Origin: Lineolata rhizophorae
Taxonomy: Eukaryota > Ascomycota > Dothideomycetes > Lineolatales > Lineolataceae
Length of the DNA: 64,000 nt
Reading direction: 5' to 3'
NCBI GenBank assembly: GCA_010093515.1
Contig: MU001677.1
Coordinates: 333,654 to 397,653 of the forward strand
Shown: positions 58,248-64,000 of the stretch, in pieces
Position numbering within the stretch: position 1 is the first letter of the stretch
Layout of the letters: the number at the start of each line of letters is the position of its first letter
Position numbers and translations under genes: made by a program
Notes under the pieces: generated by a model
Databases searched by the model: none
Told to the model about the DNA's origin: nothing
The model's input: the letters and a program-made list of their open reading frames with translations, nothing else

Positions 58248-60389
58248 TGCGCTGGCTGTTGGGCTGAGCGGACTGAGAGAAACCCCGTGCTGGCCTCCTG
58301 ACTCCAAGAAATGTCTCCCGTTTCTGGTTGAGAAAGTCCCAAAACCTGTCCACTGCGAGTTCCCTTCGTCAAATACAATTATTTAGCATTTAGTCACGTT
58401 TCTCGCAGAGACAGTGACTGCTCTTGCACTCCCAAAGACTGGCCGAGCGTCTGCGGACATGTTACTTAAGTATCAAGAGGAAGAAACTGCTCTCCGAGGC
58501 AAAAAGAAAAGAAAGCGGACACAGACAGGGCTGACATACGACGAAGTAAGTTCACGGAAATGGATTATCTCCGCATATACCTCACCTCCAAAACTGCTTT
58601 GAAATCAAGCGAAGCTATTATTGTTCCTAAACCAACGTAACTACGTTGACAAACCTGACCTCTGCGACTCTGCTGTAATTCTGCTGTGCAGGCACAAGAA
58701 ACGAGGAGTACATGTCAAATCAAACTCGCAGAAGATGGACCCTGCGGCGTCCAGCATGACGAACCGTCGGCGATAACGGCCAACCCACGGCTGTCACTCG
58801 GCCAGAAGTGCGGGGCTGTGGCGGGCATGTCCGCGATCGACAAAAATGGGTTAGGGTAGTTGGTCCGGCGGGTGAGTGAGATTACCTACCGACTATACCG
58901 TGCATGTATCTACCTGCTTTGTACCCGAGTAGACATGCGCCGGACTGGTCTTGAGGCGAGAACAGGGCAGATCTGACGCTTTGTATTGGCCTGAAATTTA
59001 ATAGAATGGCCTTTACGTGTGAACACACCCCGCTGGAATGCAAGCAGCTTCGTAGATAAGGGAACCAACTACGCACACACTCCACATGCGTAATGTCTCA
59101 CTATACATAGTCCTAGAAGCACGATAATGAACAAAAAGGATTTGCGCTTGCTACTACAACTTCCATGCCCACCTGTAACCACAAACCAATGCTTCCCGTG
59201 CCAACCTATCCGTACGATGCAACAACCGGGGAGAAAAAGCAGGCATACCACAGAAGAAAATCAAGTGCGAGGCTGGGGGCCCCACCTGAGATAGAACGAA
59301 AACCAAAAAAAAAGGTGCTACAACCCTGCTTTATGTGCCCATACGAAACAATAACAATGCCATCCTGCCAAAACACACAAACAACAAGCGACAAGCCCAT
59401 ATGAAAGCGCAGTGCAAAAGCCGGAGCCGGATTGGGGGGAGATTTTGTACCAATTTCCACCGAAAAGGAAGTCCGAACCAGGACAAATAAAAAGAGGAAC
59501 CCCAGAAAACCAAGCGAGCAAAAAAGGCACCCGCCCAGCCATGGTGCGCGGAGGGACCGACTCAAGAAAGGAGGAGAAGGAAAAAGAGAAAAGAAATGAG
59601 CTGAGCACAAATCTCGTTTGATACCACTCTTCCTGATCTAGATCGGTAGGTAGACGTAACATAAACGCAGGGAATACCAGACTCGAAAACGCAGATAGTC
59701 CTCAGCACTCGAAGCAAAGAAGAGAAAATCGCGAAAAGAGAAAAAGAAAAAAGCTCAAAAGCTCGTCGTCTATGTCCGTTCCATGTGAGAGGCCCTCGGA
59801 ATGAGAAGAAGAAAGCCGAAGCCACTGGAAAACAAGCAACCGTCCGTTCGTTAAATCGCTGGCCAAAGAGGCAGCAAGAAGAAAATGTAAACAACAAAAC
59901 GGCGCTGGGGCTGCGCAAGAAGAGGAGCCAAAAGTTCCATTTTCACCCCCCTTTTTCGTTTCCCAACCGCCCGAGAAGAAAGCGAAGCGTGGAATATTCC
60001 TAAAAGCACCCCTCTACGCACGCAGACAGGCACACAAGCACGCTTGCTAGCCAACCAAATCAAAGTCAACGCAGCAAAAGCCGAAAAGACTCAAAACAAG
60101 CAACGGCAATTGAGGTGTCGTTATTGTCGTGGTGAGAAGGAGAGAAAAGGGAAAAGGGAAAAAAAAACCAATTTCTGTACACAACCCTTTTCAACCAAAC
60201 ACCCCCCACCACTAACTAGACAAGCTTTGCCGCACGACAAAAAGCCACCATTCCACCCTCCCAAAACAACAAAACACGGCTTCCGTCTCATATCAACACG
60301 TCCCCATCAACCACAAAAACCCCTAATCTCAACCTCTCTTGAACCACACCACCCTTCCTCTCTCCCTCGACTTCCCCTCCTCTTAGCAC
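58248..60389. other. 2.1 kb intergenic region
   Basis: Contains the promoter of the C45 gene and, from about 59160, A-rich + strand sequence matching a long T-rich 3' UTR of the kinase gene on the - strand. A 62-codon ORF at 58414-58602 includes the Lys/Arg-rich ETALRGKKKRKRTQTG, which could be a gene or transposase remnant but is not supported further. Confidence 0.5.
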
Positions 60390-62886
60390 TCAAAACACCG
60401 CCGCTAGCCCGTTCTTCGAATGCCTCTTGCTAAACCTCTTCCTCCCCTTCAAACTCTCCGCGTCCGCACCACCTCGTTCCCTATCCCTCTCCCCCCTCTC
60501 CCTCTCTCTTTCCCTGTCCCCTCCAATCTTCCCCCCACCGATCCCAATGCTGCTCCCCACCATCATGCCCATGACGCCCAGCCCGCCTCCCCTCCCCTCA
60601 TGCCTCCGCTCCGGGTTCATCGGTATGTCGACGCCATCGATGGCGGAGGCGTCCGCGCCGTTCATGACGGCCCCGTTGAGCGTGCTCGCCGGCGAGCTGA
60701 TCGACGAGCCGGTCGGTCCCGGGCCGGCGGAGACGCCGTTGTCCGCGCCGGACGCCGAGGAATAGGCGTACGCGCCCTGCTGCGAGAGCGCCATGTCGCG
60801 GGCGCGGTCGAGGGCGTCGAGCCACTCGGCGGCCGTGTAGCGCGACGCCTCCGGGTCCACTGGCGTCGACGACGCCTTCGCGTCCTCGAAGACGAGGTGC
60901 TTGTCCTTCTGTCGGCGGCGACGGACGAAATTGCTTAGCCAAGACGAGTCGCTGCGCTTGACGCCAGGCTTATGATCGGTGCGCGCATAGGAAAAACATA
61001 TAAGTGCAGAAAACAGTTCTGAATGGTACCCTTTCGGGGCACATAATGACAAAAGAAATATGTGAAATGCGGGACAAAAGGAAAAAAAGAAAAGGGAGAA
61101 AGAAATAACCAAAAACTCACCGTATCAACAATCCACCCAACCACCCCCTTCGCGTCCCTAAAGCTCCTCCACCCGACCCCCTGCCCTAACAACGAGACCT
61201 CCATCTTCGCCTTCTTCTCGTCGCCGCCCGCCGCCGCCAGGATGAGCCGCGCGCTGCTCGTCACCATGACGAGCCGCTGCCTTCGCTTCAGCGTGTTCCC
61301 GCCGCCAAAGAACCGCGCCGCGAACTTCTTCGGCGCATCCACGACCACCGGCGGCGGCGGCGGCGGGGCGGCGGCGGCTCCAGCAGCCCCTCCGCCCGCT
61401 TCGCCCGCCTCGCCCGAAATGCTCAAGTCCCCGCCGCTGCGCGCCGCCGAGCTGTTGCCGCCCTGCGTCGGCGGCCGGCTCGTCACCGTCAGGTTGCCGA
61501 GCTTGAGGATGCGCTCGTTGGAGCGCGTCAGGACGGGTGACCAGTCGATGTCGAGCTGGCTGGGCGGGGGCAGCTCCGTGATGACACGGGGCTGCGGGCG
61601 GAGAGGCTGCTGGAGGTGGTGGTGCGGGGCCGATTGGCCGACGGGTAGGTTCGAAGTTGAAGGGCCTGTAGGAGAGATAGACGGGTTAGCTTTTGGTATG
61701 TTCGGAAACGGGGCTTGGCAGAATATCGAACTTATGATAGCATGAAGAGCAAAAGAGAACATAAAGGAGGAAAGAGAGCGTAGCAAGGCGAAGAGACCAC
61801 AACAGCCTCTAAAGAGCAGGAGCGGCAGACGAGAACACAAAATACAGAGGAAAGTGCAAAACGACTAAAATAACTGCAGAAACATAAAGGCAGCCCAAAG
61901 GCAAGGAAACGCAAAAAAAATACAAGAGTATAAAACTATCTCCTCAACACCCCAACCAAAGCAAAAGACCGCAAGGTCACGTCAAAGCGTCAAAACCGCG
62001 GCCCGCACTCACCGCCTCATACGACTCCTAACGTATTACCGCGGTCTCCTAGGTAGGGTAAAATGGAAAGCCTACGTACACAGCAGCACCCCTAGGACGA
62101 ACGCGCGACCAAGCATGCCGCCCACGAAGGCCGGAAGGAAACAGGAACGGCGGATAGAAGAAGCGAAAGAGGAAAGAGAACGCATCATAGGAACTCAGAA
62201 TCCGAGGCGGAAAAGCTCGACCGAAGCGAGACGACACCAGACGACAAGTCCGACGCCTCCCCGGCCGCACAAAACTCACCATTCAACCTGATCAGCTCCC
62301 CCTTGGGCGGCACGTACGCCCTCAGCCGCGGCGCGCTCCCCTTAACCCACAACTCCCTCCCCCACCTGACCCCCTCGAAGAACCGATGATTCTTCACGTG
62401 CTCCACGGGCAACCTCTTCGCCGGATCCAGCACCAGCAGCCGCTCCACCAGGTCCCGCGCCACGGCCGGGAACCCTTCCGGGAAGGTGTAGTCGAGCGCC
62501 ACGATCTTCTGGAACGTCTGGTACTCGTTGGCCGCCTTGAAGGGCGGCCGCCCGGCCAGCAGCTGGTACACGATGCAGCCGAAGGCCCACAGGTCCGAGG
62601 CCTTGCACGCGCTCTTGGACGTCAGCAGCTCGGGCGAGACGTATTCGGCCGTGCCGACGAACGAGTTGGCGCGGTCCGAGTCGGCGCCGTCGAGGGGGTC
62701 GCCGGGGTCCGCCGCTGGCGGCCCAGCCGTCGGCGTCGTTCCGGGCGTCCCCATCGGGCCCCCGCCGTTCTGCTGCTGCTGCTGCTGCTGCTGTTGCTGC
62801 GGCGGCTGGCCGGGGCGCGGCTTGAGGTCGAGGATCTTGGCGGTGCCGAAGTCGGTGATCTTGACGTGCATGTTGGAGTCCAGCAG

Positions 62887-62922
<36 letters not shown>

Positions 62923-64000
62923 CTTGGAATGCATGTACTCGACGGCATCCAAGATCTGCGCGGCGTAGAAGCGCGTGCATTCCTCGTCGAAGGAGCCGAG
63001 GCGCTTGAGCACGCCCAGCAGCTCGCCGCCGGCCGCCAGGTCGAGCACGAAGTAGAGCGACCGCTCGTCCTGGAACGTGTAGTATAGCCGCACGATGCCC
63101 GGGTGCTCCGTCAGCCGGTTCAGCGTGTCCTTCTCGATGTTGACGTACTTGACCTTCTTCTCCTTGATGATGTGCCGCTTGTCTAGCACCTTGATGGCGT
63201 ACTCGCGCAGCGTCTGCCGGTCCGTCGCCGCTAGCACCGTGCTGTACGACCCTTCGCCCAGCGTCCGCCCGAAATTGAAGTCTTTCACCCCCTTCTTCAC
63301 CACCCGCTGCACCCGGTTGCCCGTCGCCGGGTCCACCTCGGACCGCATCCCCACCGCCGCTCCCTTGTCCTTCCACTCCTCCGAGCTCGCCGGCGGGCCG
63401 TTCTCGAGCGCATACGGCGACCCTGCCGGCGGGGCTACCGCCGCCGGCGCAACCATGCCGCCCCCCCCGCCAACGGGGGCCGGGGTTCCGCCTTGCCCCG
63501 AGACCGACGCCGACCCCTGGTGCACTCGTCGCGAGCTGCGTCGCGGCGGGGCGGGTCCATTCCCGCCGTGCATCTGCTGCAGCTGCTGCGGCTGCGGCTG
63601 CGGAGGGGGCGGGGGCCCCCCGTACTCGTACTGGCGGTCCGGCCGGGACGACTCGCGGACGGGGACGCCGGCCTGCATGGCGGCGTGGGTGGAGCGGCGG
63701 CTGCTGGTGCTGCGGTTGCGCGACAGGTTGACGGCGCCGGGGCCGGGCTGCGAGAGCATCGGCGCGTCGTCGCGGTAGCGGTAGTTGTTGTCGGGCGGGG
63801 TGTTGGCGAGGTGGTTGTAGAGGCCGGACATGGGGCGGGTGGCAGCGCCCGGTGAGCGCGACGAAGTCGGTGTCGTGTTGGGAGGGGACGGCGCGCCGAG
63901 GTAGGAGGGCGGCGGCGGGAGCGAGGAGGATGGCGCGGCCGCAGGAGAGTATTGTGATGGAGGCGGAGGTTGCGGTGGAGGAGGTTGCTGCTGCTGCTGC
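60390..64000 (-). CDS. PDK1/Pkh-type AGC kinase with C-terminal PH domain (N-terminus outside window)
   Basis: Exons: at least 64000-62280, then 61665-61121 and about 60908-60390. The frame stays open 56 codons beyond the ATG at 63831 to the edge (PPPPSYLGAPSPPNTTPTSS), so the true start is probably outside. Numbering from 63831: glycine loop GEGSYSTV (192-199), Lys214, HRDLKPEN (Asp309), DFG at 327-329 and T-loop ANSFVGTAEYVSPE (388-401), the PDK1 signature. Between DFG and T-loop lies an insert with a 10-Gln run (345-354) and Gly/Pro. A 614-base intron precedes the PH domain, which has ERILKLGNLTV, KRRQRLVMVTSSARLIL, GWIVDT and HLVFEDA..AAEWLDALDRA. The last intron could also end about 80 bases earlier in the same frame. 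PDK1 phosphorylates activation loops of AGC kinases (Ypk, Sch9, Pkc) downstream of sphingolipid or phosphoinositide signals. A 3' low-complexity Arg/Glu run follows. Confidence 0.92.
62770..62799. repeat. CTG/CAG trinucleotide run encoding poly-Gln in the kinase insert
   Basis: Ten triplets, eight CTG, then TTG and CTG on the + strand (CAG/CAA on the coding strand), translated as ten Gln between the DFG motif and the T-loop. The run is probably length-variable between strains. Confidence 0.95.

Noticed and set aside
58414-58602. A 62-codon ORF with a Lys/Arg-rich run
   Set aside because: Too short and without a family motif; kept only as a note in the intergenic entry.
63095-63778. ORFs on + opposite the kinase gene
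   Set aside because: They are shadows of the GC-rich kinase coding strand.
63870-63900. A possible frameshift in the N-terminal Pro-rich part of the kinase
   Set aside because: Re-reading the C-rich run showed one continuous frame to the window edge; the apparent shift was a reading error.
1-64000. CRISPR arrays, rRNA genes and bacterial-type operons
   Set aside because: No spaced identical repeats or rRNA landmarks seen; all genes have eukaryotic introns or fungal families.

Overview
The window comes from a filamentous ascomycete (Pezizomycotina). The supported genes are eukaryotic and split by short introns of roughly 45-75 bases with GT..AG ends and CTAAC/CTGAC-like branch sites. They include fungus-typical families (MGR3-like, PSP1, NCE102, Rtn1, a C45 acyltransferase) and ascomycete housekeeping genes. 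I cannot fix the class from sequence alone. All splice models below were built by reading frame, splice sites and family motifs, without a database search.

Layout. 1-290 is the 3' end of a pogo/Fot1-like DNA transposon. 0.5-8.3 kb holds an MGR3-like mitochondrial TPR protein (-), an HMCES/SRAP abasic-site protein (+), and a 1072-residue protein (+) that fuses an isochorismatase-like domain, an AlkB-like 2-oxoglutarate/Fe(II) dioxygenase and a GST-like domain. The last two are adjacent, lie on the same strand and both belong to nucleic-acid damage families. 9-16 kb holds a dienoyl-CoA isomerase (+), a membrane protein with two PPxY motifs (-), TFIIH subunit TFB5 (+), RACK1/Cpc2 (+) with a U24 C/D snoRNA in its third intron, and an acyl-CoA dehydrogenase (-). 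16.6-25.2 kb holds INCENP/Sli15 (+), a metallo-beta-lactamase-fold protein (-) and reticulon Rtn1 (+).

25-39 kb is gene-poor. It has a GT31-like glycosyltransferase (+), a multi-pass membrane protein (-), AT-rich decayed DNA and a broken TPR-like gene at 35.5-37.9 kb. 39.3-41.8 kb is a PSP1-domain gene (-) with a probable 0.7 kb 5'-UTR intron. The next 10 kb has no gene I can support and contains a GC-rich island (about 44.7-47.2 kb) that is open in many frames by composition. 52.3-58.2 kb holds an NCE102/MARVEL protein (+), a mARC-like MOSC protein (+) and an isopenicillin-N acyltransferase-like C45 enzyme (-). The window ends inside a PDK1/Pkh kinase gene (-), whose N-terminus runs off the right edge.

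Most genes are unrelated housekeeping loci. The most interesting points are the HMCES plus isochorismatase/AlkB/GST pair, the snoRNA in an intron that is open in frame, the retained Gly102-Cys103 autocleavage site of the C45 enzyme without a peroxisomal tail, and the large gene-free GC island.
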